Of a stretch of 64,000 nt of DNA, positions 8,869 through 17,855 are shown one piece after another. A program made the translations under genes and the position numbers. Source of the stretch: Leptospira sanjuanensis (GTDB lineage Bacteria > Spirochaetota > Leptospiria > Leptospirales > Leptospiraceae); contig NZ_JAIZBH010000001.1 in the NCBI RefSeq assembly GCF_022267375.1, forward strand, positions 998,501 to 1,062,500, read 5' to 3'. Each line of letters begins with the position of its first letter. The stretch's first letter is position 1. The notes beneath the pieces are model-generated. The model had not been told where the DNA came from. It ran no database searches and saw only the letters and a program-made list of their open reading frames with translations.

Positions 8869-8888
8869 TTTTAGTATATTCTAATGTT

Positions 8889-9923
8889 TTAGTTCATCGT
8901 GATTTCGGCATTGTTCGCGTCTTGGGAATCTTCTTTGCTTTGACTTTTTAGGTTCGATGCGGCTCCGTTTGCCGCAGCCGTTCCGTTTGGAGCGGGCGCT
9001 GATTCTTTTTGAGTCGTTTCCGATTTTTTCTTTCCGATGGAAAGAACTCCCGCCAACACCAAAATCGTTCCGGCCATTCCGGAGGAAGTGATGGGTTCTC
9101 CTAAAAAAATCCATGCGAGCAGGATCGTAGACATCGGGCCGACCGAGCCGACGATCGCGGCTCTTCCCGAACCGATCATCCGAATTCCTTCCGTCGTAAA
9201 GTAGGCGGGGATTACGGTCGTCAAAACTCCTAGCGCCAGTCCGTATAAGTAAACAGGTACGGGTTGTAGGAGCGCCGCCGGATTCTTTACGATAAAGAAA
9301 TGAATCACCACGATCAAACCGGACAAAAGCATAAGATACGAAGTAAAACGGACCGAACCTAATTTAGGAATCAAGGATTCGCTTCCTACGAGATACAAAG
9401 AATAGGCGACGGCGGATGCGAATACGAGCAGAACTCCCTTGCTCGCTTGCGGGCCTTCCGTTTGAATATCTCCGATAAATGCGATCGCGATTCCAGAATA
9501 GGTAAGAAGAATCGCGAACACTTCCACGGTCTTGATCTTTCTTTTGTAGAGCAAGGAACTGATCACGAGAACGATCGTGGGATAAACGAATAAGGTAAGT
9601 CTTTCCAATCCCGCGGAAATATATTCCAAACCCATAAAGTCGAATAAACTCGCGAGATAATATCCCAAGAACGCGAGCGCAAAGATGAATGCGATATCCT
9701 TTTTGGAAAGAGCGGTCGAGGAATTCGAATTTCCCGAGCGATACGCGATCCAAGCGAAGAACGGGATCGCAAACAACATTCTAAGAGCGAGCGCGGTGAT
9801 CGAATCGATTTCGTATCGATACACGAGTTTGACGAAGATCGCTTTTGCGGAAAAGAAAACCGCTCCCGCGAGTACGAGCGCCGCTCCTAAAAAAGGTTTC
9901 CATCTGGGTTCCGGGGCTTCCAT
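8889..9923 (-). CDS. EamA/DMT-family permease
   Basis: A 344-residue integral membrane protein with ten hydrophobic segments arranged as two EamA repeats (first from FLGAALVLAGAVFFSAKAIF, second from KGVLLVFASAVAYSLYLVG). Each repeat ends with a typical Gly-rich helix, for example GEPITSSGMAGTILVLAGVLSIG. DMT permeases export or import metabolites across the inner membrane; the substrate cannot be inferred. The last 45 residues form a hydrophilic cytoplasmic tail (KKKSETTQKESAPAPNG onward) that is longer than usual. It begins 11 bases after the end of the upstream metalloprotease-like gene on the same strand, so the two, and perhaps the symporter, are co-transcribed. Confidence 0.9.
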   Translation of the reverse strand: MEAPEPRWKPFLGAALVLAGAVFFSAKAIFVKLVYRYEIDSITALALRMLFAIPFFAWIAYRSGNSNSSTALSKKDIAFIFALAFLGYYLASLFDFMGLEYISAGLERLTLFVYPTIVLVISSLLYKRKIKTVEVFAILLTYSGIAIAFIGDIQTEGPQASKGVLLVFASAVAYSLYLVGSESLIPKLGSVRFTSYLMLLSGLIVVIHFFIVKNPAALLQPVPVYLYGLALGVLTTVIPAYFTTEGIRMIGSGRAAIVGSVGPMSTILLAWIFLGEPITSSGMAGTILVLAGVLSIGKKKSETTQKESAPAPNGTAAANGAASNLKSQSKEDSQDANNAEITMN

Positions 9924-9934
9924 AAAACCATGAC

Positions 9935-10612
9935 TTATTCCCAGGGGCTTTTAAGAAAGATATTTCCGTCCTCATCGACGGAAGGGAAGAATGGAATTCC
10001 TGATTCCGCGTTCTTTCGTTTTAATTCTTTGATCTTTCGGATTTGAACGTAACAATCGCTGAGAAAGAAAGCGTGTCCGCATCCGAGAAGATGATACCCT
10101 TCGTGGATCAGAGTGCCGTTTGAACCGCCCGCCATCCAATGCGATAGAGTTCTTGTTTGTCCGAGAATATAACCTCTCGTTCCGGTTTTTGTTTCCACGG
10201 CTCCTAAAACCTGAAAGCTGGGAATTCCCAAAAACGCCAAAAAGATTCCGACTAGTTCGAACGCGGTATCGCTGAACTTTCCGCCCGCGACTGCCAGAAG
10301 ACGATCGCATCGGCTCGGAAGCGCCGCGGTAAAAACCCGATCCATGATCGCCATTCCGGTCCAGCCGGGACGTTCCCAATCCTGGACTTCGCTTAACAAA
10401 ACACGGATTTTATAATATTCTAATTCTTGGTTCCAGGCTCCGATCAGTTCGATCAATTCCTCCTTGGAAACCTTCACGTCCTTCCAGACGCAGAGACGAA
10501 GCGTTTCCTCCTTTCCGAAGTCGATTTCCCTCCGTACGGCTTCCCGGTGAAAGCCGACCGTCGTACAGGAAAACTGAACCGCGCAGAAAAGGATGAGAAA
10601 CGCTTTTTTCAG
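9935..10612 (-). CDS. Putative HExxHxxGxxH zinc-metalloprotease lipoprotein, non-canonical start
   Basis: Opening the frame upstream of the first GTG (10477) reveals a strong lipoprotein signal, LKKAFLILFCAVQFSC, preceded in frame only by the stop codon of the symporter gene. No ATG, GTG or TTG precedes that signal; the best candidate is CTG at 10612, 9 bases after AAGGA. The 225-residue product carries HEGYHLLGCGH (10073-10105, first His about residue 170), an exact HExxHxxGxxH zinc site of metzincin type. No clear Met-turn methionine follows. The role is probably hydrolysis of a peptide at the cell envelope. The alternative GTG 10477 would remove the signal and has a poorly spaced site. A strain-specific mutation of the start codon is also possible. 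Confidence 0.65.
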   Translation of the reverse strand: MKKAFLILFCAVQFSCTTVGFHREAVRREIDFGKEETLRLCVWKDVKVSKEELIELIGAWNQELEYYKIRVLLSEVQDWERPGWTGMAIMDRVFTAALPSRCDRLLAVAGGKFSDTAFELVGIFLAFLGIPSFQVLGAVETKTGTRGYILGQTRTLSHWMAGGSNGTLIHEGYHLLGCGHAFFLSDCYVQIRKIKELKRKNAESGIPFFPSVDEDGNIFLKSPWE

Positions 10613-10624
10613 TCGTAAAATTCC

Positions 10625-11491
10625 TTATTTGGAATCGGGAATTCTGTGCATCCAAAGCGAAAAGAGCGCTCCGGTCGCAAACATGATCAAACTGTAAATC
10701 GCCGAAGGCACGGCCATCGCCGGATTTTTCAGGATCGAACTCGCGATCGCGATTCCGAGGGTTCCGTTTTGAATCCCCACTTCGATCGTGATGGAAGTTC
10801 TCTGCGATTGAGTGACTCTCATGATCGTCGCGCCGATAAATCCCAATACCATCGTAATCAGGTTCAACGCGAGGGAAGCGGGACCGACTTGGATGAAATA
10901 GGGAATGATGTTGTTGCGTTCGCGGATGATCGCTCCTGCGATGATCAAAACGAGAAAAACTCCGGAAAGAATCTTGACCGTCTTTTCGAACTTCCGAGAC
11001 AACTCCGGTTTTTTCGCGTTGAGAATCATACCGAGCGTTACCGGTAAAACGGTGATCAAAAAGATCTGGAGAATGGTTCTCGGAATATCCAGTTCGATCA
11101 TTTGACCCGCGCCTAAAAAATGATGCATAGAAACATTCAGAAGAAACGGGATGGAAAGAACGGTGACGCAGCTTGTGATTGCGGTTAACGTGATCGAAAG
11201 CGCCACGTCTCCTTTCGCCAAGTGTGTGATTAAATTCGAAGTCGCGCCGCCCGGACAAAGCGCGAGAAGCATCAGACCCACGGCGAGTTCTCCGGGAAGA
11301 CCGGCAACGCTGGCGATGATCCAGCCGGTGATCGGCAAAAGCAGGAGCTGCAACGTAAGACCGGTTATCACGGCCTTGGGAAGAACGAAAATTCTTTTGA
11401 AGTCGGCGATCGTAAGAGTCATCCCCATTCCGAGCATGATAATGCCTAACGCGATCGGGAGAAATACGTCTGTCAGCAAATTGGATTCCAT
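10625..11491 (-). CDS. Bile acid:sodium symporter (BASS) family transporter
   Basis: A 288-residue membrane protein with about nine hydrophobic segments and BASS-family motifs: GMGMTLTIADFKRIF near residue 20, ALCPGGATSNLITHLAKGDVALS near 80 (the family Gly-Gly-Ala-x-Ser/Thr-Asn sodium-site loop), VLPVTLGMILNAKKP, and QRTSITIEVGIQNGTLGIAIA near 225 (second substrate/sodium loop). BASS proteins couple sodium to uptake of bile acids, pantoate, pyruvate or other organic acids; substrate here is unknown. Its stop codon is in frame with, and 12 bases before, the non-canonical start of the metalloprotease-like gene, so reinitiation is conceivable. Confidence 0.92.
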   Translation of the reverse strand: MESNLLTDVFLPIALGIIMLGMGMTLTIADFKRIFVLPKAVITGLTLQLLLLPITGWIIASVAGLPGELAVGLMLLALCPGGATSNLITHLAKGDVALSITLTAITSCVTVLSIPFLLNVSMHHFLGAGQMIELDIPRTILQIFLITVLPVTLGMILNAKKPELSRKFEKTVKILSGVFLVLIIAGAIIRERNNIIPYFIQVGPASLALNLITMVLGFIGATIMRVTQSQRTSITIEVGIQNGTLGIAIASSILKNPAMAVPSAIYSLIMFATGALFSLWMHRIPDSK

Positions 11492-11661
11492 AGTGAACGA
11501 CCTATTTTTTTGTTTCGAACTCTATATTGAATTTCGAATATCCAGTCCAGAGTAATTTTCCGATTTCGTAAATTTTACGTTTCGATTTTTCCTTTTATCG
11601 AACGATTGAACGAAAAATTTGGAAATAAATTTCCGATTTTCCGTTGTAGGATAGGAAAACG

Positions 11662-12081
11662 ATGAGAAACTTAAAAATCATTTATACCGCGCTTGTAATC
11701 GGCTTAGTCGTGTTCGGCGGATTTTTCGTGTTTCTTGCAAACTCGAACGGAACTCTTCCGAGCGATCGGAGCGGAATCATTTTGGCGGTAACGGTTTTCC
11801 TGTTGCCGATCGCCTGGTATGTTCCTCTGTTCTTCGCCAAAAGGAAGATGATTCAGGATGATTTGGGACCGAAGGAAAAATTCGTTTCGTATTCTCAGTC
11901 TAAAATTCTTTCCGCGATGTTTGCGGAAGCGGGTTATACGATCAACGGGGTGTTCTATTTCGTGACTTCCGATTCGATTCATTGGATCGGAATGGGAGTT
12001 TTCTTCGTTGCGATGCTTCTTTTGTTTCCGAGAGGTAAAGAATTCTCCAGCCTTTATAAATCCACTGAATTTCCGCCGTAA
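11662..12081 (+). CDS. Small four-helix membrane protein, unknown function
   Basis: A 139-residue protein with four predicted membrane helices: residues 6-27 (IYTALVIGLVVFGGFFVFLA), 39-60 (IILAVTVFLLPIAWYVPLFF), a moderately hydrophobic 84-104 and 108-124 (WIGMGVFFVAMLLLFP). Between helices two and three lies a charged cytoplasmic segment (KRKMIQDDLGPKEKFVSYSQ). The layout matches a common family of small Leptospira and bacteroidete membrane proteins without assigned role. It stands alone, 67 bases before the acyltransferase gene in the same direction, which would allow a shared transcript. No function is proposed. Confidence 0.75.
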   Translation: MRNLKIIYTALVIGLVVFGGFFVFLANSNGTLPSDRSGIILAVTVFLLPIAWYVPLFFAKRKMIQDDLGPKEKFVSYSQSKILSAMFAEAGYTINGVFYFVTSDSIHWIGMGVFFVAMLLLFPRGKEFSSLYKSTEFPP

Positions 12082-12148
12082 CGGTCGTTCCGTCCGGGTT
12101 TAAAAAAAGAGGTGATGAATTTCCGAATTCCGAAAATTCTCGTGTTGC

Positions 12149-12850
12149 ATGGCAGAAAATTCTAACTTGAACGGAAAACAATCGTTCAAAAGAAAGCTTT
12201 TAATTTGGTTGATTCCGTTCTTAGTCGTCAATCTGCAGAGACTCATCGGTCTTACGTCCCGCCGAGTCAATATCGGAGACGAAGGTCTCGTTAAACTCCG
12301 AAAGGAAAAAAAGCCTTACATTCTTTCCATCTGGCATACGAACGTTCTTTATTCTCCCTATCTCAATAAGAACGCGGGTGCGGCCGTTTTGATTTCCGAA
12401 TCCAAGGACGGGGATTTTATCAACGAAGTCGTGCATCGTTTCGGCAATTACAGCATTCGGGGAAGTTCTTCCAAGGGCGGTTCCAAAGCTCTCAAAGCCT
12501 TATTCGTTCATCTCAAAAAAAATCTTCCCGCTGCGATCACACCCGACGGTCCGAGAGGTCCGGCCTTTGTGGTGCAGCCCGGTCTGATCGCCTGCGCTCA
12601 GGTTTCCCAAATCCCGATCGTTCCGATGCACTATGAATGTACGCGTCAGTGGATCGCGGAAAAAGCTTGGGACAAACATAGAATTCCGAAACCCTTCACG
12701 ACCTTCGTAGTTTCCTACGGCGAACCGATTTTCATTCCGAAAAAACTCGACGAAAAAGGGTTCGAGGAAGCTCGCTTAAACGTGGAAAAAGCGATGATGG
12801 AAAACCGTCAACGGGCGATCGACAAAGCGGAAGAATTAAGAAATCAATAA
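12149..12850 (+). CDS. DUF374 / lysophospholipid-acyltransferase-like protein
   Basis: A 233-residue protein of the DUF374 branch of the LPLAT superfamily. One N-terminal hydrophobic segment ([19 protein letters not shown]) anchors it to the inner membrane. Family blocks are present: [13 protein letters not shown] (block I, with W-H in place of the HxxxxD of other acyltransferases), [31 protein letters not shown] (block II), and [22 protein letters not shown] (block [11 protein letters not shown]). DUF374 proteins are associated with acylation of lipid A or related glycolipids; direct specificity is unproved. The gene converges on the lipase gene with only 4 bases between. Confidence 0.88.
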   Translation: MAENSNLNGKQSFKRKLLIWLIPFLVVNLQRLIGLTSRRVNIGDEGLVKLRKEKKPYILSIWHTNVLYSPYLNKNAGAAVLISESKDGDFINEVVHRFGNYSIRGSSSKGGSKALKALFVHLKKNLPAAITPDGPRGPAFVVQPGLIACAQVSQIPIVPMHYECTRQWIAEKAWDKHRIPKPFTTFVVSYGEPIFIPKKLDEKGFEEARLNVEKAMMENRQRAIDKAEELRNQ

Positions 12851-12854
12851 TATT

Positions 12855-14711
12855 CTAATTTTCTTTCGCGTGTTCCTTTAGGATCCGCTTGACTTCGAGA
12901 AACGTGGGCAAGTGGTTTTGAACCGAATGCTCGGATTCGATCAACATTTCCGATTCGGGATGATCCAGATGAGAACTTTCATACGGAACCACCGAGTCGC
13001 TGATCCAATCCAGATCCGCGAGTTTGGAATTTCCGATGATGGAATGGAATTTCACCTGCGGTTTCAGGTTTCCGGTCACTTTCATAAACAGACTTTTGGG
13101 TGCGAGTCCGTCGACTCCGTAAACTCCGGCGACCAATTCTCCCTTTTTGTGGGTCGCGTTTAAGAACGCATATCCGTACTCTATTTTTTTTAGGACTTCC
13201 TTCGGTAGCCGAAAGACGAACCGAGCGATGGTTCCGAAAATTCCTTCCGCGAGATTGGAGCCTCGGTGCGGTGTCGCAATGAACACGGCTCTTTTGACGA
13301 AAGGAACCGGTTTGAACTCCAGAACCTTTTTGATTTCTTTGCGGGATTCTTCGTTTAAGGAATCGAATACGCTGTGCGGGATCTCGGCGGCCGCCATCCA
13401 TTCTTCCACGCTGCTTTCGGTGACGGCGAGTTTGGCGACGAGCCCGCCCATGCTGTGACCGATCAGAACGGCTCGATCGAAATTCTTATTTTCGTTTTTA
13501 GGATCGTATGTTTTGCGTAAATCATATAACGTTTCTCTAAAGTCCGCCGCGGAAAAAACCATGGGCATCGCGGTCGGATACCAATAAACGCAGAATTGAT
13601 ACTTCTCCTTGATGGCGGGATCGGACAGAAGTTCGTTGATCATCGGAAACCAAATGAACGGAGAAGAAGCGAGTCCGTGCAGAAACACGACCGGAATTTT
13701 TTTCTTGTGATAGGGATAAACGAGATACAAACCCTTTCTCGTGATCGCCGTTTCTCCGTCGAAAACGGAAAGCAGATCGTCGCGTTGTTGCGCGATCGTC
13801 AGCATGTAGGCGAGCGGAGTGGTCGTATCGCTTTCCAAAGGAAGATCCATTCCGTCCAACTGAATGCGATCCCGAAACACGGGATCGTAGACATGAATCT
13901 TCGCTTTCAGATTCATTAAATCACGATTTCCTAAATAAGATTCCTCTAAACTAAGGAACGCGGTTGCGGGATACGCTTGTCCGACTCCGGCGATGAATTC
14001 GTATTTGGTCCGTTCCGTATGCGATCCGTCTTCGGGGAACTTCCGGTTTAGAATCAGAGGCGTTCCGATTCCGTATTTGCTGATGTGATTGGAAAAACCT
14101 TTGACGCGATAGTCGTAGGCGACTTCCACTTGCAGGAAATTCTGCGGACTCCAAGCGGATTCGGTTTCCGCACCGATCATCTCCAGAGTTCCCCGGATCA
14201 AAGGAAGGCTTAAGTCGGTGATGCTTGCAAGTTTGCGGTTCTTTTTCGCATAACGAACCAGCTGTGCGAGCGATCGGTTGTAAGTAAGAAGCGCGAATCG
14301 GAATTCCGCCGAAAACGGATCGGGAGCGGGACTTGCCTTCTTATCGAACAGATAGGTGTACGCGTAAACCAAAGCGGACGCATACATCTTTGCGAACTGA
14401 GGATCTTCCCTATCCATTTCGTTTCCGGTTAGGTAACAGAGTTCGGAAAGGAAGTAGGAGAGCTCTCTCGACTTGTGTGCGAGAAGAAGGTTGTCCAAAT
14501 CGTAAATGACGACTAACGGATCGCGTTCGAATTTTTCGAAGAGATCGTTGCTTTTTAAATACCGAGTCGTAAGCAGGCTGAGTTTGTTCGAGGAAACGCC
14601 GCTTCTGTTGACGAGTTTTTCCTGTTCGAATTGGGAATAAACGGAAGTGGAATACGTGGCGCAACTCAGTAAAGAAAACGAAAGGAGCGTCGTCCAAAAA
14701 ATAAATTTCAT
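12855..14711 (-). CDS. Alpha/beta-hydrolase lipoprotein (lipase/esterase-like)
   Basis: About 618 residues from ATG 14711, which gives a clean lipoprotein signal (TTLLSFSLLSCATYS, Cys about 15); a longer in-frame reading to 14759 lacks a signal at its start. The N-terminal 330 residues are unrecognised and may be a lid or lectin-like domain. The C-terminal half is an alpha/beta hydrolase: FLHGLASSPFIWFP (oxyanion region), LIGHSMGGLVAKLAV (nucleophile Ser), DSVVPYESSH (Asp) and EHSVQNHLP (His). Expected to cleave acyl esters at the cell surface or in the periplasm. It is divergent from a second, LCAT-like lipase lipoprotein 113 bases away. Confidence 0.87.
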   Translation of the reverse strand: MKFIFWTTLLSFSLLSCATYSTSVYSQFEQEKLVNRSGVSSNKLSLLTTRYLKSNDLFEKFERDPLVVIYDLDNLLLAHKSRELSYFLSELCYLTGNEMDREDPQFAKMYASALVYAYTYLFDKKASPAPDPFSAEFRFALLTYNRSLAQLVRYAKKNRKLASITDLSLPLIRGTLEMIGAETESAWSPQNFLQVEVAYDYRVKGFSNHISKYGIGTPLILNRKFPEDGSHTERTKYEFIAGVGQAYPATAFLSLEESYLGNRDLMNLKAKIHVYDPVFRDRIQLDGMDLPLESDTTTPLAYMLTIAQQRDDLLSVFDGETAITRKGLYLVYPYHKKKIPVVFLHGLASSPFIWFPMINELLSDPAIKEKYQFCVYWYPTAMPMVFSAADFRETLYDLRKTYDPKNENKNFDRAVLIGHSMGGLVAKLAVTESSVEEWMAAAEIPHSVFDSLNEESRKEIKKVLEFKPVPFVKRAVFIATPHRGSNLAEGIFGTIARFVFRLPKEVLKKIEYGYAFLNATHKKGELVAGVYGVDGLAPKSLFMKVTGNLKPQVKFHSIIGNSKLADLDWISDSVVPYESSHLDHPESEMLIESEHSVQNHLPTFLEVKRILKEHAKEN

Positions 14712-14824
14712 CAAGCGGAACCTTGATCTCACCAATATCAGAATCCGAAGCTCTGACAAGCTAAAAAGAAAATCGAAACGTTTTTACCATAGACAAAGTT
14801 TCTTCCTGCAACGATTCTTGCACC

Positions 14825-16003
14825 GTGAAATTCTTTCCAATCGTATTGATCGTATTTGCTTCTTTGATTTCTTCTTGTTCCGTTTCGAAGGAAACCGTTT
14901 TCGGTCCGGGGTTATGGCCGACAAAATCGGGAAGTCGTTCCGTCGTCGCGGGAACTCCGATTCCGATCGTGTTCGTTCCCGGCTATAAGGGTTCGGAACT
15001 CTTTCAAAAAAACGAGGACGGTTCTTGGGATCGTTTGTGGCTCAGTCCTTGGCAGGCTCTGAATCTTACCGTTCCCGATCTGACTCTTAAAAAGAACGAT
15101 CGAGTCGAAGCGGGGGGAATTTTGACTTCGGTGATTTTGATTCCTTCGCTGATCGAAGCGAAAGTTTACGAACCTTGGTTGAATTTTATTTCTTCAATCG
15201 GATCCGTAAAGTTGTATGTGTTTCCGTACGATTGGCGTAAGGACAACGGGGAGAATTCTCTCAAGCTCGAAGCGTTTTTGGAAATCGTTCAAAGGGAGAA
15301 TGGCGTATTACCGGTGTTAGTCGGTCATAGCAACGGAGGAAATCTTTCCCTTTCCGTGATTCAACGAAGACCGGATCTCGTTTCAAAGGCGGTTTTTGCG
15401 GGAGTTCCGTTTCGCGGAGGGATCGGATTTATGGAAGACTTAATCTCCGGAGTTTCCACCGGATTGAATCCCGAGATCACGAGCGCTTGCGTCGTTTCGA
15501 GTTTCATTTCGGTTTATACGTTTTTTCCGAGAGAAGGAAGTTTCGATCTGAAGGACACCGTAAAGGATTCGGATCACAAAACGATTCCATTCCGCTTTTT
15601 TAATGCTTCCGATTGGGAAAAATACGAATTGGGTCCGTATTCGCACGAAGCGCATTGCGAACCTCCCCCGACGTTTCGGGAGTTTCAATCCAGATTGGAT
15701 TTGGCTCTTGCGTTTCGGAATTCTCTCGAAATCCGAAAAGGAAACAAACTTCCTCCCGCGCTTGTGATTCACGCGAAGAATCGACCTACGATACGCACCC
15801 TTTTACCCGAAAAGAATCCGGATCATTGGATGTGGGATTTTAAGAATTCGATCCGCGCGCCGGGAGACGGAAGAGTTACGTTCGAGAGTTCGATTCCTCC
15901 CGATGAAGTCGCTTATCAAAGTTTTATCACGGAAGCGGAACATTCGGATCTTCTAAACGACCCTAAGGTTTGGGAAAGAATCGCCGCGTTCTTAAAGGAA
16001 TGA
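14825..16003 (+). CDS. LCAT-like alpha/beta-hydrolase lipoprotein
   Basis: A 392-residue lipoprotein (signal ending IVFASLISSC, Cys18). It resembles lecithin:cholesterol acyltransferase/phospholipase folds: PIVFVPGYKGSELF early in the domain, DRLWLSPWQALNLTVPDL, VYEPWLNFISSIGSVKLYVFPYDWRKD (a strong LCAT-type signature), LVGHSNGGNLSLSVI with the nucleophile serine, then GDGRVTFESSIPPDE with the acidic residue and AEHSDLLNDPKVWERI with the histidine. Likely acts on phospholipids or cholesterol esters outside the inner membrane. Shares a 113-base divergent promoter region with another hydrolase lipoprotein, so a common regulator is possible. Confidence 0.87.
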   Translation: MKFFPIVLIVFASLISSCSVSKETVFGPGLWPTKSGSRSVVAGTPIPIVFVPGYKGSELFQKNEDGSWDRLWLSPWQALNLTVPDLTLKKNDRVEAGGILTSVILIPSLIEAKVYEPWLNFISSIGSVKLYVFPYDWRKDNGENSLKLEAFLEIVQRENGVLPVLVGHSNGGNLSLSVIQRRPDLVSKAVFAGVPFRGGIGFMEDLISGVSTGLNPEITSACVVSSFISVYTFFPREGSFDLKDTVKDSDHKTIPFRFFNASDWEKYELGPYSHEAHCEPPPTFREFQSRLDLALAFRNSLEIRKGNKLPPALVIHAKNRPTIRTLLPEKNPDHWMWDFKNSIRAPGDGRVTFESSIPPDEVAYQSFITEAEHSDLLNDPKVWERIAAFLKE

Positions 16004-16221
16004 ATTTTATTTTCCCTTCGAAAATAAATTCTCCTCGAGGAACCTGACGGCGTTTCTATATCTCCGATGCGCGGGATAAGCGTACAAAGCCCGTCCTTTG
16101 GAAACTCTTTCGGTTTGCCGCGCTTATACGTTCTCCGAATTCTTTCGGAAAGAAAAAGCGCAGGAGTTGTACGAATCCGAGAAAATAAGAACTTATCTTG
16201 GAGTGGGGCGGAGCAGGGATT

Positions 16222-17406
16222 TCAAGCGAAATTTTTCTGCGTACTTTCGTCGGACTCGTTTCGTTTTTCGGGATTAACCGGGAGTTCTATAAAAAAACGA
16301 GTATATTCGTTTTCTATACTTTCGTAATAGAGTTCTCCTCCGTGGTCCTTGATGATTCCGATGCTGACGGAAAGACCTAATCCCGTTCCTTGATCGACTT
16401 TTTTGGTCGTAAAAAACGGACTGAAGATCTTCATCGCTTCTTCGGGAGGAATTCCGACGCCATGGTCCTCGATGCTCAATTGAATCCAGGGTTTTCCTTC
16501 CTTGTCGAACGGGTTCGCACGGATGAGAATCAGTTTGTTCGAATCGAATTTAGGATACTTCAGATTGAGCGCGTCTCTCGCATTGTTTAAAAGATTTAAT
16601 ACGACTTGCTGGATCTGTTGAGGGACGCATTGTATTTCTGATATGGAAGAATTCATATCGAGTTCGATACGAATCATATCTTTCTTAAACAACTGTTCGC
16701 AAAGGGTAACGGTCTTTTGAATGATTTCCTGAAAATTCACTTGGGAAAAAACGTTCTTTTCCTGTCTTGCCAATCGCAGAAGATCCTTCGTGATTTTTGC
16801 GATCCGCTCGCCTTCGGCCAAAATATTGCTTGCGTATTTGAGAATCGAATCGTCCTTGCTTTGCGCGAGAATCAGTTGTGCGTAGTTGACCATGATCGTC
16901 AGAGGATTGTCGATCTCGTGCGCGACACCGGTTGCGAGAAGGCTGATGACTTCGAGTTTCTGCGCTTGAATCAGCTGCGATTTAAGGGTTTCGTTTTCCT
17001 TTTCGGCCTTTTCGAGAAGTTGTCTTTCCTCGGATTCTTTGAGAGCACGTTCGACGGCGAGCATCAGTTTGGCGATTTTGTTTTTGGAAATATAATCCGT
17101 AGCTCCCTGTTTGAGTGCTTCGATCGCCGCGTCTTCACCCAACCAGCCTGAAACGAAAAGAAACGGAACGTTCGGATGATATTTTTTAACCGCATATAAG
17201 GCTTCCATTCCATCGAAGGAAGGTAAGGAAAAATCGGATAGAATCAGATCCGGTTCGCTGGTCTTTAATTCCTGAATCAATTCTTCTTTGGTTTGAATTT
17301 GTTTATAGGAAAAATCAAGACCGCTCGCGCTGATCTGCCGGATCATCAAGGCCAGATCGTTCGGGTTATCCTCGATGCAGATGATGTAGACTTTCTTTTG
17401 AATCAT
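16222..17406 (-). CDS. Receiver-histidine kinase hybrid (REC-HisKA-HATPase)
   Basis: A 394-residue cytoplasmic protein with a receiver first (residues 5-125: CIEDNPNDLALM, phospho-acceptor in DLILSDFSLPSFDG, then FVSGWLGEDAAIEALKQGATDYISK), a short coiled coil, a HisKA dimerisation helix (LLATGVAHEIDNPLTIMVNYAQLI, His about 163) and a HATPase domain (NLLNNARDAL, EDHGVGIPP, FFTTKKVDQGTGLGLSVSIGI). It overlaps the upstream receiver gene by one base (TAATG), so translation is coupled. As the third gene of a CHASE3 kinase, receiver, hybrid series it probably receives phosphate from the receiver and signals onward. No DNA-binding output is encoded nearby. Confidence 0.93.
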   Translation of the reverse strand: MIQKKVYIICIEDNPNDLALMIRQISASGLDFSYKQIQTKEELIQELKTSEPDLILSDFSLPSFDGMEALYAVKKYHPNVPFLFVSGWLGEDAAIEALKQGATDYISKNKIAKLMLAVERALKESEERQLLEKAEKENETLKSQLIQAQKLEVISLLATGVAHEIDNPLTIMVNYAQLILAQSKDDSILKYASNILAEGERIAKITKDLLRLARQEKNVFSQVNFQEIIQKTVTLCEQLFKKDMIRIELDMNSSISEIQCVPQQIQQVVLNLLNNARDALNLKYPKFDSNKLILIRANPFDKEGKPWIQLSIEDHGVGIPPEEAMKIFSPFFTTKKVDQGTGLGLSVSIGIIKDHGGELYYESIENEYTRFFIELPVNPEKRNESDESTQKNFA

Positions 17407-17855
17407 TAGGATACGCTTTTGTTCATTAGAATCCAGTAAAATCCGATTTCGCTTGCGACGTCGCTGAACTTGCCGAACTCCAAAGGTTTGACCACGTAGC
17501 TGTTCACTCCGAGTTTGTAACTTTCCACGATGTCTTTTTCTTCCGCAGAAGAAGTAAGGATGACCACGGGAATCATCCTGGTATGTTCTTCGCTTCTTAC
17601 TTTACGCAAAACCTCTATGCCGTCCACCTTCGGCATCTTTAAATCCAAAAGAATGAGGGAAGGGAGTTGATATTTATCCCGATTTTCGTAACGTCCCGTC
17701 GCGTAAAGATATTCCAACGCCTCTTCTCCGTCGCGGACCAGTTTTACCTGATTGGTTAGATTATGTTTTTTTAAACTTCTTAGAGTAAGTTCGGAATCCT
17801 GCGGATTGTCCTCCGCGTAAAGAATCGAAATCAGATTGTCCTGGAGGTTATTCAC
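17406..17855 (-). CDS. Stand-alone response regulator receiver (Rcp1-like)
   Basis: A 149-residue single-domain receiver: acidic pocket [12 protein letters not shown], phosphorylation site [13 protein letters not shown] (Asp about 68), switch Thr/Ser in [12 protein letters not shown], and Lys in [11 protein letters not shown]. The insert [15 protein letters not shown] before the phospho-site is typical of Rcp1-type regulators that act as phosphate shuttles with phytochrome-like kinases. It overlaps the CHASE3 kinase gene by 8 bases on one side and the hybrid kinase by one base on the other. It is most likely the phosphotransfer link between them. Confidence 0.94.
   Translation of the reverse strand: MNNLQDNLISILYAEDNPQDSELTLRSLKKHNLTNQVKLVRDGEEALEYLYATGRYENRDKYQLPSLILLDLKMPKVDGIEVLRKVRSEEHTRMIPVVILTSSAEEKDIVESYKLGVNSYVVKPLEFGKFSDVASEIGFYWILMNKSVS

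Noticed and set aside
10410..11258. Long minus-strand frame (282 residues) through the symporter gene
   Set aside because: It is a different frame of the same strand as the BASS transporter; the product is Arg/His/Ser-rich without any domain, while the symporter frame shows clear family motifs.
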